Shown: positions 55,372 to 64,000 of the stretch, piece after piece
How the letters are laid out: each line of letters opens with the position of its first letter
Position numbering within the stretch: position 1 is the first letter of the stretch
NCBI RefSeq assembly: GCF_900100655.1
Contig: NZ_FNCE01000009.1
Span: 1-64,000 of the forward strand
Length of the DNA stretch: 64,000 nt
Source of the DNA: Limimonas halophila
GTDB taxonomy: Bacteria > Pseudomonadota > Alphaproteobacteria > Kiloniellales > Rhodovibrionaceae
Reading direction: 5' to 3'
Notes under the pieces: model-generated
What the model saw: only the letters and a program-made list of their open reading frames with translations
Told to the model about the DNA's origin: nothing
The model's database searches: none
Position numbers and translations under genes: made by a program

Positions 55372-56391
55372 TCACCGATACAGCCGGTCGCCGTATTTGC
55401 GCTTCAGGTCCTCGCCGTAGAGGTGGGCGACCTGCTCGGCGTAGCCGTTGAACAGCTTGGTGGGCACCTTTTCGGGGCTGGCGAGGAAGCCGACGTCGTC
55501 CGTGCTTTGCAGGAACTCTTCCGTCGCCTGGCTCCAGCGCGGGTGGTCGACCTCGGGGTTCACGTTGGCCCAGAAGCCGTACTCGCGCCCGTTCACCTTG
55601 GACCAGAAGGTCTTCGGCATCGCCTCGACGAAGCTGACGCGGACGATGCCCTTGATGGACTTGAAGCCGTACTTCCACGGCACGACCAGGCGCAGGGGCG
55701 AGCCGTTCTGCTTGGGCAGGGGGTGGCCGTAGGCGCCCGTGCCGATCAGCGCCAGCTCGTTCGTGGCTTCCTCGATGGTCAGCGCCTCGACGTAGGGCCA
55801 GGGGTACCAGGGCGAATCCTGACCGGCGGCGACCCCGGGGTCGTGGAAGGTCTCCAGGCGCACGTACTTGGCGCCGGACAGCGGCTTCGCCATCTCCACC
55901 AGCTTGCGCAGGGGAAAGCCGGTCCAGGGCACCGCGATCGCCCAGGCTTCCACGCAGCGGTGCCGGTAGCGCCGCTCCTCCAGATCCATGCGGGCGAGCA
56001 GGTCCGCCGCGTCGATCTGCTGCTCGTTTTCCACCGCGCCGTCGATCGTGACCGTCCACGGGCGGATGGGCAGATCCTGCGCCTTTTTCCAGATGGTCTT
56101 GGAGGAGCCGAACTCGTAGTAGTTGTTGTAGGTGGAAACCAGCTCCTCGCCGGAGATGGGGCGGTCCAGGGTGTAGGCCTCGTTGCGCGGGGCCGGGTAT
56201 TTGCCGGCGGCGGGCGCGTCGGCCGGCGCCCCGATCTTCTTCGCCGAAGCCGTCACGGGCCACGCACCGGCCGTCCCGGCGACGGCTGTGGCCCCGGCGG
56301 CCTGCATCAGCCGGCGGCGGTTCCAGAACACGTCCGGGTCGGTGACGGCGTGGTCCGGAAGGTCCCAGGGACGCGAGCGCTTGATCCGCAT
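55372..56391 (-). CDS. msrP: periplasmic methionine sulfoxide reductase catalytic subunit MsrP (YedY)
   Basis: 339 residues, AGGAGG before ATG 56391. A twin-arginine-like signal (WNRRRLMQAAGATAVAG) precedes a molybdopterin-binding sulfite-oxidase fold; the Moco-ligating Cys146 is in HRCVEAWAIAVPW. Repairs oxidised methionines in the envelope. The haem membrane partner msrQ is not adjacent. Confidence 0.93.
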   Translation of the reverse strand: MRIKRSRPWDLPDHAVTDPDVFWNRRRLMQAAGATAVAGTAGAWPVTASAKKIGAPADAPAAGKYPAPRNEAYTLDRPISGEELVSTYNNYYEFGSSKTIWKKAQDLPIRPWTVTIDGAVENEQQIDAADLLARMDLEERRYRHRCVEAWAIAVPWTGFPLRKLVEMAKPLSGAKYVRLETFHDPGVAAGQDSPWYPWPYVEALTIEEATNELALIGTGAYGHPLPKQNGSPLRLVVPWKYGFKSIKGIVRVSFVEAMPKTFWSKVNGREYGFWANVNPEVDHPRWSQATEEFLQSTDDVGFLASPEKVPTKLFNGYAEQVAHLYGEDLKRKYGDRLYR

Positions 56392-56471
56392 GGCCGGCCT
56401 CCTGTGCCGTATAATCCCATGATGTCGGGCCAGCGCGGGGTCCGGCAATGCCTCCGCGCCGCCCGGACGGA

Positions 56472-57329
56472 TCAGCCGCGCGAGACCGGGGCGTTGATGG
56501 ACCAGTCGTAGCGGTCGTCGCCGATCGACGAGAAATCGGCCAGCTTGTCCTTGAGCGCGGGCTCGGCGTACTGGCGCAGGTGTTCGATCACGCCCGCGTC
56601 GGAGCCGCCGAAGTCTTCCTGGAACCATTCGTAAATCGAGGACACGACCAGCTCGCCGTTGCGCACCGTGGCGCCGCGCGGGTGGTTGACGTAGGTGCGC
56701 GCGGCTTCGTTCAGCTGCTGGTCCAACTTGGCGCCGGTGAAGGGCTCGACGCGCAGGTTGGGGCAGCCGATCGAGGCGCAGTTGACCGCGTAGTGCACGC
56801 GCGGATCCTGCCAGATCGGGCGCAGAATGCGGTGCTCGATGTCGTTCAGGGACAGCTCCGCGCCCTCGACCGTGACCAGCTTCTTGCCCCAGGGGCCGTC
56901 GCTGAAAAGGCCCGGCGAGATGTCGATGTCGCGGATGGTATCCACGGGCCAGTGGCGCAGGATCACTTCGACGGTGAGCGCGTTGTAGAGGTTGGCCCAG
57001 TAGGCGAACTGCTCGGCGCGGTTGTACTCGCTGATCCGCGTGCCGGTGAGCGCGTCCAGATAGCCCTTGAGCGCCGTGCGGTCGGCCTGATCCACCGCCC
57101 CGTAGGCCACGCGGTTCACGCCGTCTGGCCCGCGCGAGACGTATTTCTTCAGGAAATCGCCCCAGGCGCCGTGGTCGATCGTCTTTGTGGACTCGGGATC
57201 GTGCTTTTCCCAGCGCGGCCAGAGGTCGGCCTCCGGCGCGGCGCGGGCGGGCACGGGCAGCGTGGCGCCCACGGCCAGCGCGCTGGCGGTTCCCAGAAAC
57301 GTGCGGCGGCTGACGAAGCGGGCGGTCAT
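56472..57329 (-). CDS. DUF547 family secreted protein
   Basis: 285 residues, GGGAGGG before ATG. Twin-arginine signal SRRTFLGTASALAVGA. The DUF547 core shows FAYWANLYNALTVE, LSLNDIEHRILRP, and HYAVNCASIGCPNLR with paired Cys. Enzymatic activity is not established for the family, though a papain-like fold has been suggested. Eighty bases upstream of msrP on the same strand; possibly an operon. Confidence 0.88.
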   Translation of the reverse strand: MTARFVSRRTFLGTASALAVGATLPVPARAAPEADLWPRWEKHDPESTKTIDHGAWGDFLKKYVSRGPDGVNRVAYGAVDQADRTALKGYLDALTGTRISEYNRAEQFAYWANLYNALTVEVILRHWPVDTIRDIDISPGLFSDGPWGKKLVTVEGAELSLNDIEHRILRPIWQDPRVHYAVNCASIGCPNLRVEPFTGAKLDQQLNEAARTYVNHPRGATVRNGELVVSSIYEWFQEDFGGSDAGVIEHLRQYAEPALKDKLADFSSIGDDRYDWSINAPVSRG

Positions 57330-57452
57330 GGCGCGGCCCTCCCTGTGTGCGGCGGTTCCGCTCCGGTATGTGCCGCGCACCGATCCCGAAACAAGTCTGT
57401 TCACGCGGATCTGTTCGCGGTGTGAACGGCGGGGCGTGGGGTGTCGGAAAGG

Positions 57453-57484
57453 AAAACGCCCGGCCCCGCGCACGGGGCCGGGCG
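57453..57484 (-). terminator. terminator of the aldo/keto reductase gene
   Basis: Perfect 11-bp stem CGCCCGGCCCC / GGGGCCGGGCG, 6-base loop, followed by TTTT on the minus strand. Confidence 0.85.
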
Positions 57485-57514
57485 GATCACGGCGTGCATG
57501 CCGACGTGCGCCGG

Positions 57515-58519
57515 TTAGGCGGCTTTGGCCTCGCGCGTGGGCGGCGCCATGAACTCGGGACCGACGGGATCGGTTACCGTCTCGTTCACGATGCGCTCCA
57601 TCTCCACGAGCGTGGCGTCGTCCAGCGCGATGTCCGCGACCTCGTGCACGGGGTCGAGCTGATCGGGCCGGCGCGCGCCCCAGAGCGCCACGCCCACGCC
57701 GGGCTTGCGCAGCAGCCACGCCAGCGCGAGATGCAGCACGCTCTTGGCGTCGTGTTCGCGCGCCAGGGCGTCCAGCTTGGCCACGGCGTCCAGGTACTGC
57801 CGGTAGCGGGGATTCTTGAACTTGGGATCGACGTTGCGGAGGTCGTCGCCCTCGAACGTGGTGTCCGGCGTCAGCTTGCCCGTGAGCAGGCCGCGGCAGA
57901 GCGCGCCGTAGGTGAGCGTCGTCTGGCCGTGCTCGCGCGCGAAGGGGAAGATGTCTTGCTCCGCGTGGCGCTCGAAGATGTTGTAGGGCGGCTGGATGAC
58001 GTGCAGCGGCGCCTCCGCGCTGAAGCGCCACATCTCCGCGGGCGCGAAGTTGCTCACCCCGATGGCGCGGATCTTCCCTTCGTCGTACAGCGCCTTCATC
58101 GCCTGCGCCGTTTCCTCGACCGGCACCAGGGGGTCGGGCCAGTGGACCTGATAGACGTCGATCACGTCCGTCTGCAGACGGTGCAGGGAGTCCTCGATCT
58201 CCGTGCGGATGCGCGCAGGCGTGGCGTTGCGGTAGGGCTGGTTGCCGTGCCACTCCAGCCCGACCTTGGTGGCGAGCACCACCTTGTCGCGCCGGCCGCC
58301 CTCGGCGAGCGCGCGGCCAACCAACTCCTCGGACTCGCCCATGCCGTAGACGGGCGCGGTGTCCACCAGCGTGATGCCGCGGTCCACGGCGGCCTGGACG
58401 GTACGGATGGATTCCGCCTCATCCGTGCCGCCCCACATCCAGCCGCCGATGGCCCAGGTCCCCAGGCCGATGCGGGTGGCCGACATGCCGGTGTCGGCGA
58501 TTGCGGTGGTCTCGATCAT
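57515..58519 (-). CDS. aldo/keto reductase
   Basis: 334 residues, AGGAGGG before ATG 58519. TIM-barrel oxidoreductase using NADPH. Catalytic Asp/Tyr/Lys/His appear in LVDTAPVYGMGESEE (Asp, Tyr), VLATKVGLEW (Lys) and VYQVHWPDP (His); the cofactor end is ALWGARRPDQLD. Resembles the IolS/YghZ branch. Substrate unknown. It is followed by a strong terminator. Confidence 0.92.
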   Translation of the reverse strand: MIETTAIADTGMSATRIGLGTWAIGGWMWGGTDEAESIRTVQAAVDRGITLVDTAPVYGMGESEELVGRALAEGGRRDKVVLATKVGLEWHGNQPYRNATPARIRTEIEDSLHRLQTDVIDVYQVHWPDPLVPVEETAQAMKALYDEGKIRAIGVSNFAPAEMWRFSAEAPLHVIQPPYNIFERHAEQDIFPFAREHGQTTLTYGALCRGLLTGKLTPDTTFEGDDLRNVDPKFKNPRYRQYLDAVAKLDALAREHDAKSVLHLALAWLLRKPGVGVALWGARRPDQLDPVHEVADIALDDATLVEMERIVNETVTDPVGPEFMAPPTREAKAA

Positions 58520-58643
58520 GGCGGGCCCTCCTGTGTTGCGAAGCCCAACACGTATGATGCGCCGCACAAACGGCGGCGCGAAACCCCCGTGCGACAGGAT
58601 GCTTCACCTCTTTCGGGGGAGAGGGCGCCGACGGCACGAAAAT

Positions 58644-58667
58644 GGCCCGGTCGCGTGCGACCGGGCC
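58644..58667 (-). terminator. terminator of dps
   Basis: Perfect 11-bp stem GGCCCGGTCGC / GCGACCGGGCC with a 2-base loop, followed by ATTTTCG on the minus strand. Confidence 0.88.
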
Positions 58668-58694
58668 GTGTGCGGTGGGCGGCGAGATGCGCGA

Positions 58695-59165
58695 TCAGCT
58701 CAAGTGCGCGCGCAGCATCCAGGCGTTCTTCTCGTGGACCTGAAGGCGGTCGGTGACCAGGCCCTCGGTGACGTGGTCGCTGGCCTGCGCGGCCGTGGTC
58801 ACGACCTGGCGCAGCGTGCCCACGACCGTTTCCTGGTCCTCGGCGAGCTGGCGCACCATCTGCTGCCAGTCCGGCTGGCCGGTCTCTTCCGGCACGGCCG
58901 CGAGCTTTCCGAATTCTCGGAAGCTGCCGGGAGCGTGGTGGCCCAGGGCGCGGATGCGCTCGGCGATCTCGTCGATCGCCTCGCGCAGGTCCGTGTACTG
59001 CTCCTCGAACAGCTCGTGGAGCTGCTTGAAGGACGGGCCCTCGACGTTCCAGTGGTAGTTCTGCGTTTTCACGTAGAGCGTGTAGCTGTCCGCCAGGACG
59101 CGCGACAGGCCCTCGGCGACGCGCTTGCGGTCCTCGGCGCTGATCCCTGTGTTCACCTGCGTCAT
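58695..59165 (-). CDS. dps: Dps family DNA-binding ferritin
   Basis: 156 residues from ATG 59165, preceded by AAAGGAG. Ferroxidase residues are in NYHWNVEGP (His) and DLREAIDEIAERI (Asp, Glu). Stores iron and protects DNA from peroxide. The N-terminus is short and weakly basic, so DNA binding is not assured. An Irr-type box lies 91 bases upstream and an own terminator downstream: a monocistronic gene. Confidence 0.95.
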   Translation of the reverse strand: MTQVNTGISAEDRKRVAEGLSRVLADSYTLYVKTQNYHWNVEGPSFKQLHELFEEQYTDLREAIDEIAERIRALGHHAPGSFREFGKLAAVPEETGQPDWQQMVRQLAEDQETVVGTLRQVVTTAAQASDHVTEGLVTDRLQVHEKNAWMLRAHLS

Positions 59166-59255
59166 GCTGCTCTCTCCTTTGTCCGGGGTGGCGGCGGCGA
59201 CACCGGCCGTTCCCCTTTGTGACGTGGCCTGCGTTCGGCAGTGCCGCAAGATCTC

Positions 59256-59272
59256 TTTAGACCAGTTCTAAA
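59256..59272. promoter_or_regulatory. Irr box (ICE motif) upstream of dps
   Basis: TTTAGACCAGTTCTAAA matches the ICE consensus TTTAGAA-N3-TTCTAAA at 13 of 14 defined positions. It is the only such match noticed in the window. Irr itself is encoded at 44690-45112. Confidence 0.75.
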
Positions 59273-59343
59273 CTGTTCCAGACCCGTTTACGCAGGCCGG
59301 GCCGCGCCGGATCACCGCCTTTCACCATTTTCCGGCAGGCGCC

Positions 59344-61386
59344 TCACGAGGCCGGCATGCGGTGCAGCACGCGCTCGGCCTCGCGGCCGGTCAGCTCCTG
59401 CAGGCGCTCGAAGCGGTGGGTGAAGAAGCCCAGCCCGCGCGTGAGCGAGCGCAGGTCGATGATGAAGTCGTCCAGCGCGGCCGCCGGCATCAGCGCTTCC
59501 AGGTCGTCCCAGCCGGTCCAGCCGGGCTTGTCGTCGAAGCCCAGCACCTGCCCGCGCCGCTCAGCGACCAGGCCGTGCATGTTGTGGGTGTAGTGCTTGG
59601 GCACCGAGACGGTGACGCGCTCGATGGGCTCCAGCAGCACGGGATCGCAGCTCGGCAGCGCCTCGGACACGGCCATGCGGCCGACCGTCTTGAAGGCCTG
59701 CTCGCTGGAATCGACCGAATGGTACTGTCCGTCGAACAACTCCACGGCCACGTCCACCACCGGGAAGCCCAGCGGGCCGCGCTCCAGCGCCTCGCGCACG
59801 CCCTCCTCGACCGCCGGGACGAACTGCTTGGGCACCGTGCCGCCGACGATCGCGTTGGTGAACTGAAAGCCCTCGCCGCGGGCGCGGGGCGCGATCTTGA
59901 TTTGGACGTCGGCGAATTGCCCGTGCCCGCCGGTCTGGCGCTTGAAGCGGCTGTGGTGGGTGGTGCCCTGGCGGATGGTTTCGCGGTAGGGCGTGGGCGG
60001 GCGCTCGGTGCGCACCTCGACGTTGAAGCGGTGGCGCAGCTTGTCCAGCGCCACGGCCAGGTGCATCTCGCCCTGACCCTGGAGCAGCATGCGCCCGGTG
60101 TCGGGGTCGTGCTCCAGGCGGTAGGCCGCGTCCTCCTCCACCAGGCGTGAAATGCCCGTGGTCAGCTTGACCTCGTCGGCGCGCTTCTCCGGCTCCACGA
60201 CGAGCGTGTAGACCGGCTCCGCCGGGCTCGGCCAGGGCAGGGCGGTGTCGCTCAGCGTGGCCTTGCCGGTGATGAGGCTGCCGGTGTGCAGCGCGTCCAG
60301 GCGGGGTAGGGCGACCAGCTCGCCCGCGCCGGCCGCCCCCACCTTGCGCGGCTCGCTGCCGGTCAGGCGGTAGATGGCGGACAGGCGCTGGCCCGCTACG
60401 GTGTCGCCGTCTGTGAGCTGGCCCTGCCAGACGCGGGTGAGCGAGAGCTTGCCGGCGTGGGGCTGGTGGAAGGTGCGCACGACCGTGGCCGCCAGCTCGC
60501 CGTCCCCGAGGCCCGCGGCCTCGCGCACGCCCAGGCGTTCCGCGCCCGCTGCCGGCCCCGGCGTTTCGTGGCGCAGCGCCTTCCACAGCCGCGTGATGCC
60601 GTGGCCGTGCGCCGCCGAGCCCAGGAAGACCGGCACCACGAGGTCGTCGCGCACGTCCTGCTTGAGGTCGGCGTAGATCTCCTCGGCGGGCGGGACGGCG
60701 TCCTCCAGCAGCTTTTCCAGCAGCTCGTCGTCGTAGTCGGCCAGGGATTCCAAGAGCGCCTGACGGGCCTCCTCCTCCCGCTCGGCCACGTCCTCGGGCA
60801 GGCTGACGAGCTCGGACGGCTGGCCGTCGCGGTAGCGGTAGGCGCGCTCGCTGACCAAGTCGACGTAGCCCGAGACCTTGCCGCCCTCGCGGATGGGCAC
60901 CTGGCGCAGCACCAGCGGGCGCGCGGACACGTCCTGCAGCGCCGCCATGACCTCGCGCACGGGCGTTTCGGCGCGGTCCATCTGGTTGATGAAGACCATG
61001 TGCGGGATGGCGTAGGCGTCCAGGGTGCGCATCAGCGGGTCGAGCGCCAGGACGCGCTCGGGGTCGGGCTCCGCGACCACCACGGCCACGTCCGCCGCCA
61101 TCAGGCAGGTGCGGGTGTCGTGCATGAATTCGATGGAGCCGGGGCAGTCGATGATCGACCAGGGATCGCCCAGGTAGCTCGCCTCGGCGACGTTGGGCTC
61201 CACCGACATCTCGCGCTCGCGCGCCTCGCGGCTGGCGTCGCCCACGCTCGTGCCTGCGCTGGGCGAGCCCCGGCGGTCGAGCGCGCCGGCACTGTGGAGC
61301 AGGGCTTCCAGCAGCGTCGTCTTGCCGCTGGTGTACTGCCCGGCAAGCACCGCGCAGCGCGGCGTCGCGGCGGCATCGTGCGTCAT
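59344..61386 (-). CDS. EF-G-like translational GTPase paralogue
   Basis: 680 residues, GGGGAGG before ATG. All EF-G domains are present (GTPase, domain II, III, IV with HSRFKRQTGGHGQFADV, V). The P loop is G16-QYTSGKT23. G3 reads D80-CPGS instead of DTPGH, so the catalytic His is Ser84, and G4 reads N134-QMD instead of NKxD. This is a known EF-G-like subgroup, unlikely to be the housekeeping translocase; the cellular role is not established. Confidence 0.92.
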   Translation of the reverse strand: MTHDAAATPRCAVLAGQYTSGKTTLLEALLHSAGALDRRGSPSAGTSVGDASREAREREMSVEPNVAEASYLGDPWSIIDCPGSIEFMHDTRTCLMAADVAVVVAEPDPERVLALDPLMRTLDAYAIPHMVFINQMDRAETPVREVMAALQDVSARPLVLRQVPIREGGKVSGYVDLVSERAYRYRDGQPSELVSLPEDVAEREEEARQALLESLADYDDELLEKLLEDAVPPAEEIYADLKQDVRDDLVVPVFLGSAAHGHGITRLWKALRHETPGPAAGAERLGVREAAGLGDGELAATVVRTFHQPHAGKLSLTRVWQGQLTDGDTVAGQRLSAIYRLTGSEPRKVGAAGAGELVALPRLDALHTGSLITGKATLSDTALPWPSPAEPVYTLVVEPEKRADEVKLTTGISRLVEEDAAYRLEHDPDTGRMLLQGQGEMHLAVALDKLRHRFNVEVRTERPPTPYRETIRQGTTHHSRFKRQTGGHGQFADVQIKIAPRARGEGFQFTNAIVGGTVPKQFVPAVEEGVREALERGPLGFPVVDVAVELFDGQYHSVDSSEQAFKTVGRMAVSEALPSCDPVLLEPIERVTVSVPKHYTHNMHGLVAERRGQVLGFDDKPGWTGWDDLEALMPAAALDDFIIDLRSLTRGLGFFTHRFERLQELTGREAERVLHRMPAS

Positions 61387-61550
61387 CCCGGCACCTCCCC
61401 GTTCCGGTTGCTCCGGCGGGGTGCCGCCCCGGGGCCGGCGATGCGGGCGCGGGACGGCACCGCGCCGGTCGTTGGGGAAATGGTTTCAAAACCGCGCCAG
61501 TTCCGGCAACACAAAAACGCGCCGGCGGACACGGATCGGGATGTGCGCAT

Positions 61551-61572
61551 GGGCCGGGACGCGCCCCGGCCC
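61551..61572 (-). terminator. hairpin after the aminotransferase gene
   Basis: 8-bp stem GGGCCGGG / CCCGGCCC with a 6-base loop, no T run; located just past the aminotransferase stop. Confidence 0.45.
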
Positions 61573-61577
61573 GGCCA

Positions 61578-63115
<1,538 letters not shown>

Positions 63116-64000
63116 ATGACAACCGCCACCGAAACGCCGACCGAACCCGCGACCAGCAGTCGCCCCCGCGCCAAGCCCATTCAGCTTACGCTGGTGCAGC
63201 TGTGCGCCCTGTCCATCGGGCTCGGCATCGTGACCGGCATCGGCGCCGTGATCTTCCGGTTGCTGATCGGATTGATCCACAACCTCTTCTTTTTCGGCGA
63301 ACTCTCGCTCGTCTTCGAATCCGAAGAGTTGATGCCGCTGAGCCCGTGGGGGCCGTGGGTGATCCTGGTCCCCGTCATCGGCGGGTTGGGCGTCACCTGG
63401 CTGACGCGCACCTTCGCCCCGGAGGCGCGCGGCCACGGCGTGCCCGAGGTGATGGACGCCATCTACCACCGCGAGGGCAACGTGCGCCCCGTGGTGGCGG
63501 CGGCGAAGTCGATGGCCTCCGCGCTCTCCATCGGCACGGGCGCCGCCGTGGGGCGCGAGGGCCCGATCATCCAGATCGGCTCTTCGTTCGGCTCCTCGTT
63601 CGGCCAGCTGCTGCGCGTGGTGACGTGGCAGCGCATCACGCTGATCGCCGCGGGCGCCGGCGCCGGCATCGCCGCCACTTTCAACACGCCCCTGGGCGGG
63701 GTGCTCTTCGCCATCGAGCTGATGTTGCCGGAGGTGAGCAGCCGCACCTTCCTGCCCGTGGTGCTGGCGACCACGACGGCCACCTACATCGGCCGGCTGG
63801 CCTTCGGCATGCAGAACGCCTTCGTGGTGTCGCTGCCGGCGGCGTCCCAGGCCGGGGTCATCAACATCCCCACGATCGCCGGCTTCATCCTCCTGGGGCT
63901 GGCGTGCGGGCTGGTCTCCTTCGCCTTCATTCGCGTGCTCAGCTTCATGGAGGAGACCTTCGAGCGCGCCTTCCGCAACGACTACGTCCGCCACACCGTC
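63116..64000 (+). CDS. CLC-family chloride channel/transporter (C-terminus beyond window)
   Basis: 295 codons visible, cut by the right edge. Membrane protein with signature GHGVPEV (equivalent of GSGIP), GREGPIIQIG with the gating Glu, and GAGAGIAATFNTPLGG. A short hydrophilic N-terminus. Whether it is a channel or H+/Cl- exchanger, and whether CBS domains follow, lies outside the window. Confidence 0.92.
   Translation, partial: MTTATETPTEPATSSRPRAKPIQLTLVQLCALSIGLGIVTGIGAVIFRLLIGLIHNLFFFGELSLVFESEELMPLSPWGPWVILVPVIGGLGVTWLTRTFAPEARGHGVPEVMDAIYHREGNVRPVVAAAKSMASALSIGTGAAVGREGPIIQIGSSFGSSFGQLLRVVTWQRITLIAAGAGAGIAATFNTPLGGVLFAIELMLPEVSSRTFLPVVLATTTATYIGRLAFGMQNAFVVSLPAASQAGVINIPTIAGFILLGLACGLVSFAFIRVLSFMEETFERAFRNDYVRHTV

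Overview
The window is bacterial chromosome of about 70% G+C with dense coding on both strands. Its gene content points to an alphaproteobacterium, probably Rhodospirillales-like. Indicators are an Irr-type Fur regulator beside fabA-fabB-fabI, an FNR-type regulator with the alphaproteobacterial cysteine spacing, the order rnd / kdsD-lptC-lptA-lptB-rpoN-hpf-ptsN, a complex I NDUFA9-like protein, and a partial PTS without sugar permeases. The genus is not determinable from the sequence alone.

Layout. 1-2256: a chemotaxis receptor running off the left edge. 2.7-5.8 kb: ergothioneine genes egtB-egtC, divergent from egtD. 6.1-11.0 kb: a branched-chain-amino-acid-type ABC importer (binding protein, two permeases, two ATPases). 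11.1-19.1 kb: TlyA, two tandem PAS-like paralogues, SppA, an RlmD/TrmA-type RNA methyltransferase, PrmA and an NDUFA9-like protein. 19.2-26.7 kb: RNase D, then the LPS export/sigma-54/PTS-Ntr run. 26.65-32.82 kb: an accessory stretch with a class C group II intron sitting directly behind a Rho-independent terminator, dispersed 40-bp palindromic repeats, an M42 peptidase, an unfamiliar two-gene small-protein module of lower G+C, a secreted protein/HTH regulator pair with a phased operator-like array, and a cluster of hairpins. 32.8-42.2 kb: RlmI-like methyltransferase and gamma-glutamyltransferase, FNR, panB-panC, LysR regulator with a divergent hydrolase, xanthine phosphoribosyltransferase and an OmpA-like lipoprotein. 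42.6-45.1 kb: tRNA-Arg, small genes, HTH regulator, Irr. 45.5-51.4 kb: fabA-fabB-fabI, then convergent manX-ptsH-EI-GDPD. 51.7-64.0 kb: a DUF3365 c-type haem protein with a lysozyme-inhibitor-like lipoprotein, UvrD helicase, MsrP, a DUF547 protein, aldo/keto reductase, Dps, an EF-G-like GTPase, an aminotransferase and a CLC channel cut by the right edge.

How the genes connect. Ergothioneine genes, MsrP, Dps and FNR suggest attention to redox and oxygen stress. Irr and an almost perfect Irr (ICE) box upstream of dps lie in the same window, so an iron circuit can be read directly. PtsN, HPr, EIIA-Man and EI form a regulatory phosphorelay with no transport partner here.

The best candidates for undescribed biology are the two-gene module at 30.6-31.3 kb, the 21-bp-phased heptamer array at 32.2 kb, the tandem hairpins with covarying stems at 32.71-32.82 kb, an approximately 140-bp low-G+C codon patch inside the helicase gene, and a small gene whose ribosome binding site lies in a hairpin at 42.9 kb.
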